The notes beneath the pieces were generated by a model. It did no database searches and was not told the origin of the DNA. It saw only the letters and a program-made list of their open reading frames with translations. The position numbers were made by a program, and so were the translations under genes. From assembly GCF_030272615.1 (NCBI RefSeq), contig NC_081406.1, forward strand, positions 260,883,386-260,947,385: DNA of 64,000 bases, in the 5' to 3' direction. The DNA comes from Cryptomeria japonica (lineage: Eukaryota; Streptophyta; Pinopsida; Cupressales; Cupressaceae). Position 1 is the first letter of the stretch; each line of letters opens with the position of its first letter. Positions 23,608 to 35,094 of the stretch are shown piece after piece.

Positions 23608-25329
23608 TGTGTTTGACTCCTCGGGTTTAGAATTTAAAATAATGTGAAAAATTGTCAAATCTGTGAACTCTTTTTAATAATCTCATTAAGAATGAAAAAA
23701 ATCTTGATTGAGCTATATCCTTCACTGCACTAAACTAAATCGAATGACAAAATGAACAAGAAATGAAACTGACATAAACTTCTAGTTTATAAATAGAATT
23801 TCTTAAAAGATTTATTAAAACTTAAAAAACCTTATTATATAGTCTTCTTATTTGATTTCCCTTAAAGGAAAACTTTTTATGCTTTATTAGTCAAAAAAAA
23901 ATAGAATTTTTTTTTATGATTTATTAGTTTGCTTGATACTTTGAATGGTCATCTCCAACATAAGCAATCTATTTTATTTAAAATGATGACCTTCAAAGAC
24001 CACACTCTCTAGTGGATAGGAATCAACTTCCTTATTGTATGTATTCTTTTGTTGACCATTAAAGCTTCAAAACTCTTTCTATAATCAAATCCTCTGCTTC
24101 TAAATAAACTTAAATAAAAGCAAGAGGGCATTCCTTGAACACAAGTATTTAGCTATAATTGTGGATAGCCAAGATTAACACAATAATATTTTGCACTCTC
24201 ACTTGATGTTTCAGCCAAAAAATAATGTGATTCCTCCACCCATCTTAAAACATAACTATTGAATGACTGCATAAAATTGAGTTCTTAGATTACAATACCC
24301 TTGTTTGAATGGTAACATAAAATTACCTTTTTTGGGGTCAGTGAGGAATTCTATGATTGCATAGAAATTACAATACCTAGAAATTATTAAATGAGTATAC
24401 AGATGTAGAATGAGTGAAGTCGTGGCTGTATAAAATGAATATTGTGTTATTTTTTTCAGAAAGCAGCACACATAAACTGATATTAAGAAGTTTTAGCAAC
24501 ATTTCCAAGCTACGATCTGACAAAACTGACAATAGTTTAATAGAAACTATACATTATTATTTTTCTATTCAAAAACTACCTATATACTAAACATTTTTGT
24601 TATCGAGGAGAATCAAGATATCTTTTAAATAACACAATGATAGAGCAACTAAACTTGGATTTTTATTGTTGTTTCAAATGCCACCTGACAAATCTTGATT
24701 AACTATGATTAATATATTCCTAAGAAACATGTTCCCCAACCAGTGTGCACAAATAGTGAAAATGGATTGTAACATCGTCTTTCCAATAAATCGCACATAA
24801 TAGTAGCAAAATTAAGCATAGAAAACTCCACAAAAAAGCTATTAAAACTTTCAAATGATAGACATACAGAAAAATTCGAATAGCTATTAAAGTTAGTCGA
24901 GGTCATTCATGAAAACACAAATACCGCATTAAAATATCATTTTCACATGATACAACTCTTGAACTGTTCTTATTTAGATAGCTTATTTTTCTCTCCTTTT
25001 ATTGTGTAGATGGACTAAGAGGTCACTAAGAAAAGCCCTGTGATCAAGAGATTAATCAACACAAATCTGATCTTCAGTGATTTCTTCATGCTTAACTGCA
25101 TATTATTAAATTAAGAACTATCCTTAAATAATTATAATGCAATCCAAAAATACTAACTCGTGACATAATATATCAGGGGGTGAGGTGAACAATGGAATAA
25201 CAGAGTTTTAATGGAAATGAATAGCTAAGTTTTAAGAACTTAATGTGTACTTACCGATATTAAATTCAATGGACCAAGAGTCCCTCCTAATACGTTGAAT
25301 CACATAATGGAAATTTTTGAAGTGGCAGG
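23608..25329. other. Non-coding interval, nothing recognised
   Basis: AT-rich DNA without coding signal between the small solo LTR and the left LTR of gypsy element C. Confidence 0.5.
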
Positions 25330-26512
25330 TGTGGATTTATTTATCCACGATACCCATTAAGGGGATGTCCCTTTTTATTTTGATTAAGTCCTCACTTCCA
25401 TTGTTCTTTGCTTACGAGTTAAGTTTCAAGGCATTCGCATTTGCCACATGTTGTTAGGGCTCGCAGCTTCCAAGCTTCTTTTTTTTCTCTTTGTCGCAGA
25501 GTCGCGATCAACTGACACGTGGTGATGGTCTTCTTTTCCTTCGCATCGTTGGGCCAGCGGTTATTAAATAAAGTTGTTGTGATACGTGGCAACTCCCCAT
25601 TAGGTTTTTTATTTACAGTTTTGTCGGGTTCCAAGCCTTTCCCTCTCATTGCAAGGTATTTTTCAAACGGTGGTCGGGAGGTCTCTACGCATGTTTTCCA
25701 AAGAGCGGGGCTTCCTGCTCAAACCGTAAGCAATTGAAGAAATGGTTGCAAAGCTTTCTTTTGATCCAATCGACAGAAGATTCGAGGGGCAGTTACACTA
25801 GATGTCGAAAACAATTTTCTCCTTCATGCTCCTTGTTGTTTTGTGGATGACAATGTTGTTGCCAACAACGCATCTTCAAGATGCTTTCTCTATTTTTTAG
25901 ACTGGGTCGTTAGGTCCTATTCTATAAGAACTGCAATGTTTATTTTGCCAAGGGTTTTGAACTTTTAGTCCACTAAGAAAGATATAGGAAAAAAATTTAG
26001 GCGGGATTTTGGCCTCAAATCTATTATTGTATTTCTGGGATAAGATAATCAAACTGTGCTTGTGGCCTCTTGGATTATCTTGTTTGGTATGCATTGATAG
26101 TTTTTTGTGCATCTTTAAATTTGGGCATGACTTTAGTAATGTATCATTAAGATTCTACTAATTAAATCATGTTTCATACTCTTTATCTAGTAGATGTGTG
26201 GTGTATGTTGCTTTATGTTAAAGAAATATTTGAATTTAGTCTTGATTAGTGTTCAGGGCATGTAGATTGTTGAATGGGCCTCAGAATGACATGTATGTAA
26301 ATTTCTCTATACCTTTTATTTGATGATAAATCAGTTCAGCGTATCATTTTAGAGTAGTCTTTGCTTTTATGTTTCTTTCTTCCCTTTTTTCCCCCCAATG
26401 AACAAAGAGTCGGCTTCTAAAATCCTGAAGGTTACTCAGTAAAATGTGCAGGTTCCCCATAGTTGAGTTTCCCGTAAGGTTATTTTCTTGGGAGCATTTC
26501 TAGTGATCAACA
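25330..26512 (+). repeat. 5' LTR of gypsy element C
   Basis: Starts TGTGGATTTATTTATCCAC and ends GATCAACA. It aligns with 58683-59807 along almost all its length, including the GGGCCAGCGGTTATTAAATA and GGGAGCATTTCTAGTGATCA blocks. It holds extra sequence near 26270-26320 that the right copy lacks. Confidence 0.75.
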
Positions 26513-26523
26513 GTTCTTTTCCT

Positions 26524-26542
26524 GGCATGCCCGATGGGACCA
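26524..26542 (+). promoter_or_regulatory. Putative primer-binding site of gypsy element C
   Basis: TGGCATGCCCGATGGGACC lies about 11 bases inside the 5' LTR and begins with TGG, as a tRNA CCA-end complement should. I cannot assign the tRNA. Confidence 0.4.
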
Positions 26543-26562
26543 AAATTCTCTTAAGTGGGTGT

Positions 26563-27780
26563 ATGAGCCATAGACCAGTTACTAGGAGCCAAACTGCAGT
26601 GAACCCAAGTTTATTGTTACCACCTTTAGTAGCGATCCAAGAAGTAATGGGAGGAGGAACACAAGGCCCAGTCCAAATCCCTATTCAAATGGCAACCCAA
26701 CCTCCTAGAAATTTTGTCACATGGAATAGTGGGAGTCCTCTCATTCCACCTGCTCCTAACTAGTGGGATGTTATTCCAACTTTTGCATTGAAATCCTTGT
26801 AGAAGTTTACCGGAGAAGATTCCAAGACCCTTGTGGAACACTTGCAAGACGTAGCTGATGTATGCACTATTCATAATGTTACACAACAAAATGTGGCGCT
26901 GAGATTGCTGGAAGTTTCTTTTAAGGGAAAGGCCCAAGATTGGTATAGATCTCTCACGCCAAAATCAAAAGGATACTGAGACCAATTGAGAGACCATTTA
27001 TTTGAATACTTTACTGAAAAAGGAGATAGATCTTATCTGTTGTAATAGTTAATAACCATAAAAAGGGCTCCTCGGGAGGCTATAACCAACTTCAACTCTA
27101 GGTTCTAGAAGACCTAGCAAAGAATACCCATATGGCTTTCATGTTCTACCTAAAATCTTTCAATTCTAACATATATATTATGATTCAATCTTTAGGCGAC
27201 AATACTCTTCCAGACGCCTATGAGCTACAAGTCTGAGCAGAAAACAACTTGATTGATGTAGGGAATCTCCCTCCAAGACCGCCCATGCCGGTATTTCTCA
27301 AGTTAACAAGCTAGGCACTTGAGCCTTCATCCCCGAGCACATCTACCTCGCAATCCATGTATGTGTACCCAAATGCCCAGCAAGCAAGCACTTTCACTCC
27401 TTCTTCCCTAGCTGCAGAAGTAAATGATATAAAGAATTTACTTAGAACTTTTTCAAATGAGATAATAAACCTTAGGAGGCAACAAGCATCGCTCACTAGG
27501 CCCCCCTTTTAAAATTACAAAGGAGGAAGGCCTCCTTATCAACAAAATCAGTATCAAGGTGGTGCAAGAGCTAAATAAAGTCAGCCAAACAACCAACTTG
27601 TACTTGTGTTAACCCCTTTGCAAGCCTTTCTCCCAATAAAAACAAGGAGCTAATTGTTTGCCAAAATAATCTAGCAGAAGATGTCAATTATTGGTGCTTT
27701 CCATGTAATGACACCCATATGCCCCAGAATTGTCCAAGGGGAAATTTGCAACAGAATGTGGCGAAGCAAAGGAGCTAAGG
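26563..27780 (+). pseudogene. gag: Gypsy C gag, heavily broken
   Basis: Structural protein remnant. The ATG at 26563 opens MSHRPVTRSQTAVNP. Further on, FTGEDSKTLVEHLQDV and KGKAQDWYRSL are characteristic of the Retrotrans_gag capsid region. Many stops follow from 26761 onward. Near 27677-27730 a zinc knuckle can be read as CFPCNDTHMPQNC (CX2CX3HX4C), one residue shorter than the usual CCHC spacing. The frame needs several shifts between these landmarks. Confidence 0.7.
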
Positions 27781-28379
27781 GATGGGTCCTGATTCTAGAG
27801 TATATGCTTCCCTGGGGATGCATAATGTTGCGATTACAACCCAAATGCAGAGCATGTATACGGAACAAGAGGCTGAAATCGCCCCAGATCATGCCCTTGT
27901 TTCATGGATGGAGTGAGAAGAAATTGTTCTTACAAATGATGCTTCTGCATCGTCTCCAAAGATGCCTCAAGTGTAGTCTAATTATAACCTTCACTCAAAA
28001 CGTTCATTTACGGGAGAACCTATTATACAACAACCAAAAGTTCTAGTAAGCCTAAGGAGCAACTTATTGTGATTTCTAGTTTCTAGAAAACTAAGGATTT
28101 CATTCCTTACAAGTCCAAGGATCCGAAGACTTCCATCCCCCATAATTCTTGATGTAGTAGAACAATTAAAGAGATCCCCCGCAAATGTGTCCCTATAGGA
28201 TATTCTTTCCATTCCATAATAGAATAATCATCTACGAGAGGCGCTCGGTGAAGTCGAAAAGCGTTCGGCCAATTCAACAATAAATTTTGCATGCACAAAA
28301 GATAAAGGAACCAAGTCGGGAGGTCAGTCGCGAGCGTCGATTGTGATTACAAATGAAAGCCTAGAGGTTGCTACTAGCA

Positions 28380-28723
28380 TAAATGAAGGTAAGTCGAAAC
28401 CCAATCCTTTATTTTTAACTCTTATAGTTAGGGATAAGCTTCTCCATAACTCAATGATCGATTAGGGTGCTAGCACCATGGTCATGCCTAAGAAAATAGT
28501 AGAGGTTTTGAACTTAGAATATGAGCCAGTAAATAGGGGGGTCATGCAGCTTGATGGTAACAAGGTGCAAACTGTGGGCATAATAAAAAACCTCCTGCTT
28601 ACCTTATTCGCTTGTCTGAGCATCACCGTCTCCCAAGAAGTAGCGACTATTGATATTCCCCTTGTATTCGGCCTTTGTTTGTCCAAAATATTCACTGCAA
28701 AAATAGGGGGTATCTCTCCTTAG
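28380..28723 (+). pseudogene. Gypsy C protease, stop in the active site
   Basis: Aspartic protease that would cut the Gag-Pol polyprotein. The sequence around 28450-28480 reads HNSMID, stop, GAST, so the active-site triplet D-S/T-G has its middle codon replaced by TAG at 28463-28465. The following open part (28478-28723, MVMPKKIVEVLNLEYEPVN...) has the usual retropepsin look. The copy cannot be processed by its own enzyme. Confidence 0.65.
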
Positions 28724-29069
28724 ATTGGTCTCACCTTATCCTCAACACTGAACATAGGGCCAAGTTAAAAATATTGTTCGAGCCTTTACATTTAGAGCAT
28801 ATAGCTGATGAAGCTATGATCAATTTTGAGGCAACCCATACATCCATCTCAGGAGATGAAATGAGATACGTGGAATTTTTTGAAGATGAAGAAATAATCG
28901 GGGACTGAACTTCGGATCAAGAGGTCTTCCTCAGTGAAATCATAGATGAAAACCCATATGGTAATTATCATGCCACAGGGATTGGGATGTATGTGATCTT
29001 TGATGGGGATCGGATAACTCCTAGAGTGTCAAAAGACCCACAAGATGGGGAAAAGTTGAAGGAATAGTT

Positions 29070-29640
29070 AACCTCAAATCTCTAGACCTTGCATTTTGAC
29101 TGAACAAGAAGTAAAACGAGATTCGGAATGGGTATTTGCCTAACTTCCCCTTTTGGGGAACATACCTTGAGGTCTTTTCACTTTCAGTTTTCCTGTTCGA
29201 ATAATGAAGTAGAGTATGAAGGCTTAGTGCATGGGTTGAGCCTCATACAACATCTAGGCATCAAACAGCTGAAGGTATTGGGAGATTTGGAACTGGTGGT
29301 GCATCAGGTCCGGTGAATATCAATTGTGAAGCATGTCCACATGCGTTCCTACCACTACCAGGTTTGGGACCTGATCGAGAGCTTTGATGTTTTTAATATT
29401 CAAAGAGTGCCCTGAAAGGAGAATGAAGCTACTAATTGTATGGCTATGATAGGATCTCAGTTTGATCTAGCTTTAGAATTGCTAGAAAATAAACATTCGG
29501 TCTATGTGATTGTCAAACTAGCTATACCAGATAATGATGTACATTGGCAAGTCTTTGAAAATGATGAACATATAGCCATGTTCATACATCAGTCTGGTGA
29601 ATTTGTTGATCAATTACAACCCATTTGTTGAGGCATATGG
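29070..29640 (+). pseudogene. Gypsy C additional RNase H domain, located before the RT
   Basis: A second RNase H of the archaeal/plant type. The FD start (HFD near 29095), then CSNNEVEYEGL (glutamate), LKVLGDLELVVHQV (aspartate) and a final RVP..KENEATNCMAMIGS match the domain's order. The last aspartate, expected in the AD pair, is asparagine. Stops fall at the first glycine after FD, at 29314 and at the RVP motif. It lies between protease and reverse transcriptase, whereas in Tat-type elements, including element F here, it follows the RT-RNase H. A spacer (29460-29790) with a PKGLITLENLFDCEE segment leads into the RT. Confidence 0.75.
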
Positions 29641-29800
29641 CGATCAAGTGATCCAGCTAAAATCAAATAAGCTCCCGAAAGGTTTGATCACATTGGAGAA
29701 CCTTTTTGATTGTGAGGAAGTAAGAAATAAAAAAAGAAAGTTTACAACGGATAAAGGAGATTATACTAAGCTTCAATTTGGAGAGGGGTAGAAGCTTAAA

Positions 29801-31177
29801 GTGGGAAAAAATGTCCCTCAACATGATAGAGATAGGTTCGTTCATTTCTATGATGAATATGTAGGACTGATTGCATGGTCGTATAATAAACTAAAGGGTT
29901 ATAACCCTGATGTAATCCAACATACCATTGAGCTCATTGAAGGAGCAAAGCCAGTCCGAGAAAAGAAGTGGCCTTTTAATCCAAAGATTGAGTCCCTATT
30001 TCTCAAGAACTCCAAAAATTAATCGACTCTCGGATTCTCTATCCGATCAAGCACAATACTTGGGTTTCTAATCTAGTACCGTTCCAAAAGAAGAATGGGG
30101 ACATCTGCCTTTGTGTAGACTTATGATACTTGAACAGAGCATTATTAAAGGACCATTACCCCTATGCCACCTATGGAGCAAATTTTACACATAGTAGCTG
30201 GGTCAGAAATGTCCTCTATACTTGATGGTTTCTCTGGATATAATCAAGTTCTTGTCAAACCGGAGGACCAACATAAAACCACATTCACCACCAAATGGGG
30301 AATGTTTTCCTATCAAAAAATGTCATTCGGGTTGTCTAATGTCAGAGCTAATTTTCAAAGAGCCATGGACATAGCCTTCTGGGAATTGATAAATAAGATC
30401 ATTCTCATCTACCTGGATGACTTGATAATGTTTTCAAAAAATAAAGAGGACCATTTTGATCGCTTAGAACTCGTATTCCAAAAATGCCTAGAGTTCAATA
30501 TATCCCTGAACCCAAAGAAATGTATCTTCGGAGTTCCCCAGGGAAAATTGCTAGGACATGTAGTGTCCAAAGAAGGAGTGTCGATTGATCTGGACCATGT
30601 TAAATCCATCAAGGAGATTCCTCTACCTGTGAACAAGAAAGGTGTTCAATCTTTCTTGGGAAATATTAACTTTGTTAGCCATTTCATATCTGATTTTGCT
30701 AGGATGGTTAGACCCATCACCTTGATGCTGAAAAAGGACCTAGACTTCAAATGGACCCCAGAGGCTAAAGAAGCTTTCAAAAAAATTAAAGAAGCCATTT
30801 CATCTGCCCCTATCTTGATTAATCATGACATGTCTAGAGATTTCCTAATGTACGTTTATGCCAGCAGCTTTAGTATTATTGTTGTGCTGACACGGAAAGA
30901 TGCAAAAGGCACAGTAGAACATCCAATTGCTTTTTATTCAAAAACTCTAAAAGAATATGAGACCAAGTACAACTTCATGGAGAAGCAGGCATTTCCTATA
31001 GTGAAAGGTCTAAATAAGTTCAGGCATTTCATTGCCTATAACAAGATAATTGTTTGTGTGGCTCACCCAGTTGTCCATGAGTATATAATGGAAGGAGAAA
31101 TTATAGAGAAGAGATCAAACTGGATTACCAAAATCCTAGAGTACGGCATTAATATCAGACCTACCAAAGTAATTTGA
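29801..31177 (+). pseudogene. pol: Gypsy C reverse transcriptase and RNase H, broken
   Basis: Copies element RNA to DNA. The N-terminal part (29801-30022) has VIQHTIELIEGAKPVREKKW; after a stop and a shift near 30020-30165, a 337-codon open part runs to 31177. It holds SILDGFSGYNQVLVKPEDQH (motif A), MSFGLSNVRANFQRAM (motif B) and catalytic YLDD at 30410-30421. The connected RNase H begins at about 30840: FLMYVYASS has tyrosine where the first catalytic aspartate is expected, followed by FYSKTLKEYETKYNFMEKQ. A second RNase H is encoded upstream. Confidence 0.85.
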
Positions 31178-31198
31178 GGAAAGGGTCTTTGTGAATAT

Positions 31199-32525
31199 AT
31201 GGCTCAGGGCCCCGAGGCTCTGGAAGAAACACAGGATGAAGTGGTGTTGATGCATGCAGACCAAGATGAAAAGTGTTGGATTTTTGACATGAAAGACTTT
31301 ATGCAAACTGGAAGGTTCCCTCCAAACCTTCATCCTGAAAAGAGATTTTTTTATAAATTACATAATAGTGGTTATGAGTTGCTTGAAAGGGCTCTATTCA
31401 AAAGAAACTTCAATGGTGTTGCTTGGCTATGTGGATAAGCAGCAAGCTGGGAGGATTTTGCATGAATTCCATAATGGACCCATAAGAGATCATTTCTCGG
31501 CTCAAACGACCGCTATCAAAATCACTCGTGCAGGGTATTGCTGGCCTTTGTTATTTAAAGATGTGCATGCTCTCATCTGTGAATGCAAGGAGTACCAATT
31601 CTATGTTGGAAAGCATAGGAACACAACCATGTCGCTCAAGCATATAGTGGTAGATTAGTCATTCGCCCAATGGGGATTGGACTTCATAGGGATGATCAAC
31701 CCAACATCTTCAATCGGCCACAAATGGATCCTCGCCGCAATGAACTACTTCACAAGGTGGACATAAGCAATTCCTTTAAAAAATGCAATCGAGATTAAAA
31801 TCTTAGGTTTCTTAGAGGAATTGGTAGCAAGATTTGGTCCTCTAAAGACCATTATTTCAGATAATTCCAGAGCTTTCATGGGCTCTCGAGACACTCAATT
31901 TTCCCTCGATAATGGCATTTACTTAAAAACATCTTCTAACTATTATCCGCAGGGAAATGGTTTAGCCAAGTCGACCAATGAAAACCTTATTCGATTCATC
32001 AAAAGGATAGGAGCTGAGCACAAGAAAGAATGGCACAAACACTTAAGAAATGCACTCCCGACCAACCAAGTGACTACTAAACTAGTATTGAAAAACTCCC
32101 CATATGAGACTGTCTATGGGAAAGAAGTTCAATTCCCAATTTCTTTAGAGATCACTACCCTACAGCTTTTTAAATCTCTGGAGTTAGAAGAAAATGAACC
32201 CATGGAAGTAAGATTGGCAGAACTCCTAGAATTGCAATAAAAAAGGGAAAAGGCTTTTGATTCCTTTCATAGCAGGTAGCAAATTGTGAAGAGATGGTTT
32301 GATAAAAAAAAGCTCAGACCCAGGTTTCAAGTGCGGAGACCTTGTTTTGAAATATAATGAGTGAGCGGCTAAACCAGGTCAACACGCAAAGTTTGATAGT
32401 CTATGGGAGGGCCCTTTCCACATCCTCGAGTGTAAAGAATGAAATTCTTTCACTCTTGAAGACATGCAGGGTGAAATACGCAGGATTCCCGTTAATGGGA
32501 TCCATCTCAAACCTTTCCATTAAGC
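31199..32525 (+). pseudogene. Gypsy C integrase, broken
   Basis: Joins element DNA to the chromosome. The zinc-binding region is at about 31450-31620: LHEFHNGPIRDHF gives the two histidines, and CECKEYQFY keeps only part of the cysteine pair. The catalytic core follows: WGLDFIGMI, then ISDNSRAF, then SYYPQGNG-like NYYPQGNGLAKSTNENLIRF. A later aspartate position reads AAMNYF (N for D). The frame is interrupted at 31438, 31656, 31767 and 32238. A C-terminal part with KRWFDKKKLRPRF and a GPF motif continues to about 32525. Confidence 0.8.
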
Positions 32526-33458
32526 CTTAGTTGCTTGTATTATGTAAATATTATAAATAGTTTGTTTCCCATTTCTCAAAGGCCTTTCCAGTCCTCTACC
32601 TTGTGTTTTTTTTTTTGAGGTTCCCCCCTTTTAATCATTTAAAATTAAAAATATTGAGCAAAGAATAACCAAACAAGAAATAACAAGTACATTCTTAAGA
32701 AGCAAAGAAAAGTCATAGTAACGCGAAGTAAAAGTATTATATTGCATTATGTATCATTTCTTTACATAATTACATGCCAAAATGGGCCCTTAGGAAGTGT
32801 TGCTGGTAAGTAAAAAGTGTTGGGAAAATGGTGTCTCAACCTTGCATTTACATGAGGTTACTATTTATAGTAAGTTTTCATTTCAGCATGAAATGGTGTG
32901 AAATTCTCCCCAAAGCTTTTGGTTGGCTAGATAAGCATTCTGGTAAAGTTTCTTCACAAGATCACAACTAGTTTTGAAGATATTAAAGTTTTCATTTTGG
33001 AGGGGTCCAATGAAAGGTTTAAACTTAATTTTAAGGATTTTAGAGGCCCCAAAACACCCTAAAAAACTGGTAGCAAACAACGTATCTATTTATGAGGTGA
33101 TAGAGCAATTTGCGAGATTTCTAGCACTTCAAACGGTTCGTCAATCAGACACACGGTTCACAAGTTATGGCCTCCGGAAGTTTGTACTCTTGAAATAGGA
33201 AATATAATTGTATCAGACACATAAATGAGCTCTAAAAGGGAGGGGCATGTGTTTATGTGTGTTTTAATACATCATAGGGCACCTATATTGGAGATCAAGT
33301 GGGCTATACTTTATTGGGTGGTTTCAGCCCATGGTTTTGTAATATCGTTTGATGGTTTCTTGTATTGTATCTCCTATATATGAGGTGTGTGAGATAGAGG
33401 TTGTGTGTAAGAGTCTTATGGCTATTGAGTTACCTCTAAATCTCTGATTAGTGGTACT

Positions 33459-34732
33459 TGTTAGGATAACCGGTGAACAACTAAGAGGGGGGGTGAATCA
33501 GTTGTTAATAGATTATAACTTTTAATCCACTCAATAACCTTAAACAGATCAAGTACAAGTAAAGCACATACAGATGCTGGTAGGAACAGATACCGGTAAA
33601 CAATACAACTTAACAATTAAACAGATAATCAATGCAAAGAAACCATACCACATAACACCATGAGTTGTACTTGGAAAACCCAGAAAGGGAAAAACCACGG
33701 TGGGAAGCCTACCCACAGTCAGATGATACTTCTGTAGAAAGTATGTGTTACAATGAGGGGCTTGCACATGTAGGAAGGCACACTGCCTAGAGTGTATTGC
33801 TCATTAAAAAAAGAGTCTCACTGACTACAGAGAGGATACAACCTTCTCAAGATAAATGGACAACAATCCAACAGAGTGAACTGCTAGAGATGGCATCTAT
33901 CATCCCTGATTATAGTTCCGGTTAAGCTCAATGTCGGAGGTCTAAATCCTCTTTTGAATCCAATTCGATCACCAATGATCGATAAACTCCTTTGCCTTAA
34001 TGATATTACAATATTCGCACATTTCATTCCTTGACCATGACCTTTTCCTTAACCATGATATATTACAAATATTTTCTACCTCTTATTTATACAAACCCTA
34101 AGGCCTAAACCAATTAGGTCGGACACCTATAAGATATTACAATATAAATCCATATTACAATGATATGTTGTGTCAGCTTAAGACCAAAACAACAATAACC
34201 AATTCATAAATCATCTTGAAACATCCTGGTAAAGTGTAGAGTACACGTTAGCATGATATTGGTCCATAACCTAGATAGGCACTGAACCTATTCTGGGTCC
34301 ACCATGCAAAAGCAAGTTCTCCAAGCAGTTGAAGCACGATCAAAGAATATCTTTAGCATCCTGAAATCCATGTAGAAACTACACCAACACCAATTATGCA
34401 TCCTGTCAAGATTCCTCAGTGAAAGCTCTGCCGATTAAACCTTAAACCAGTGTCGGTAAGGGTTTACCAGAATGTATGACAACATCTGATTACCAAGTCA
34501 ATACCAACTGACCAAAACAAGCTCAAGAAGCACGTACCACATGTAACCAATCACATTCCATAGATCCAAACATGCCGGAAATGTCCAACAAATAGTCTCT
34601 TCTATCGGTAACACTAGATCTTCTACTGATAACCAAAACCTGTCTGTCGGTAACCAACCATATCAGCTAGTGTTGATATCAATGACAAAACATCAATGCA
34701 ACACATAATCAATTCATCTAGTAATGCCAACA
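33459..34732 (-). repeat. 3' LTR of copia element E
   Basis: On the plus strand it starts TGTTAGGATAACC and ends GCCAACA. It pairs with 39352-40606. The LTR promoter points left; the TATA-like TATAAATAAGAGG lies near 34080-34092. Confidence 0.9.
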
Positions 34733-34748
34733 ATCTCCCCCTTTGACA
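34733..34748 (-). promoter_or_regulatory. Polypurine tract of copia element E
   Basis: Minus-strand reading gives AAAGGGGGAGAT directly against the LTR start TGTTGG, the same junction as in A and B. Confidence 0.75.
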
Positions 34749-35094
34749 TTGATGGTGACACTAGATGTGAAAAACATCTAAGTACCAAAAAGATGCCAAA
34801 CAAGTCTCCCCCTTTGGAAGACAACCAAAAATCTGTGTAAATGATATCTCTGTAGAGTTCTAAATAAATCTCTCCCCCTAATGTATACAACTCCTTTTTA
34901 TTTTTTTCTTTTCACATCAATATCTCTCCCCCTTTAACATCAATGCCAGAAATCTGACACAAATATCAAAGCAATAATTTAAACCTTTGTATCTCAAAGA
35001 TGACTACTCTCCTTGAGTAGTAGCACCACTCATTAGTGCCAGAATGAATAGTATCTCTGATAATGCATACTGGACTGATGACAAACTGCATCAA

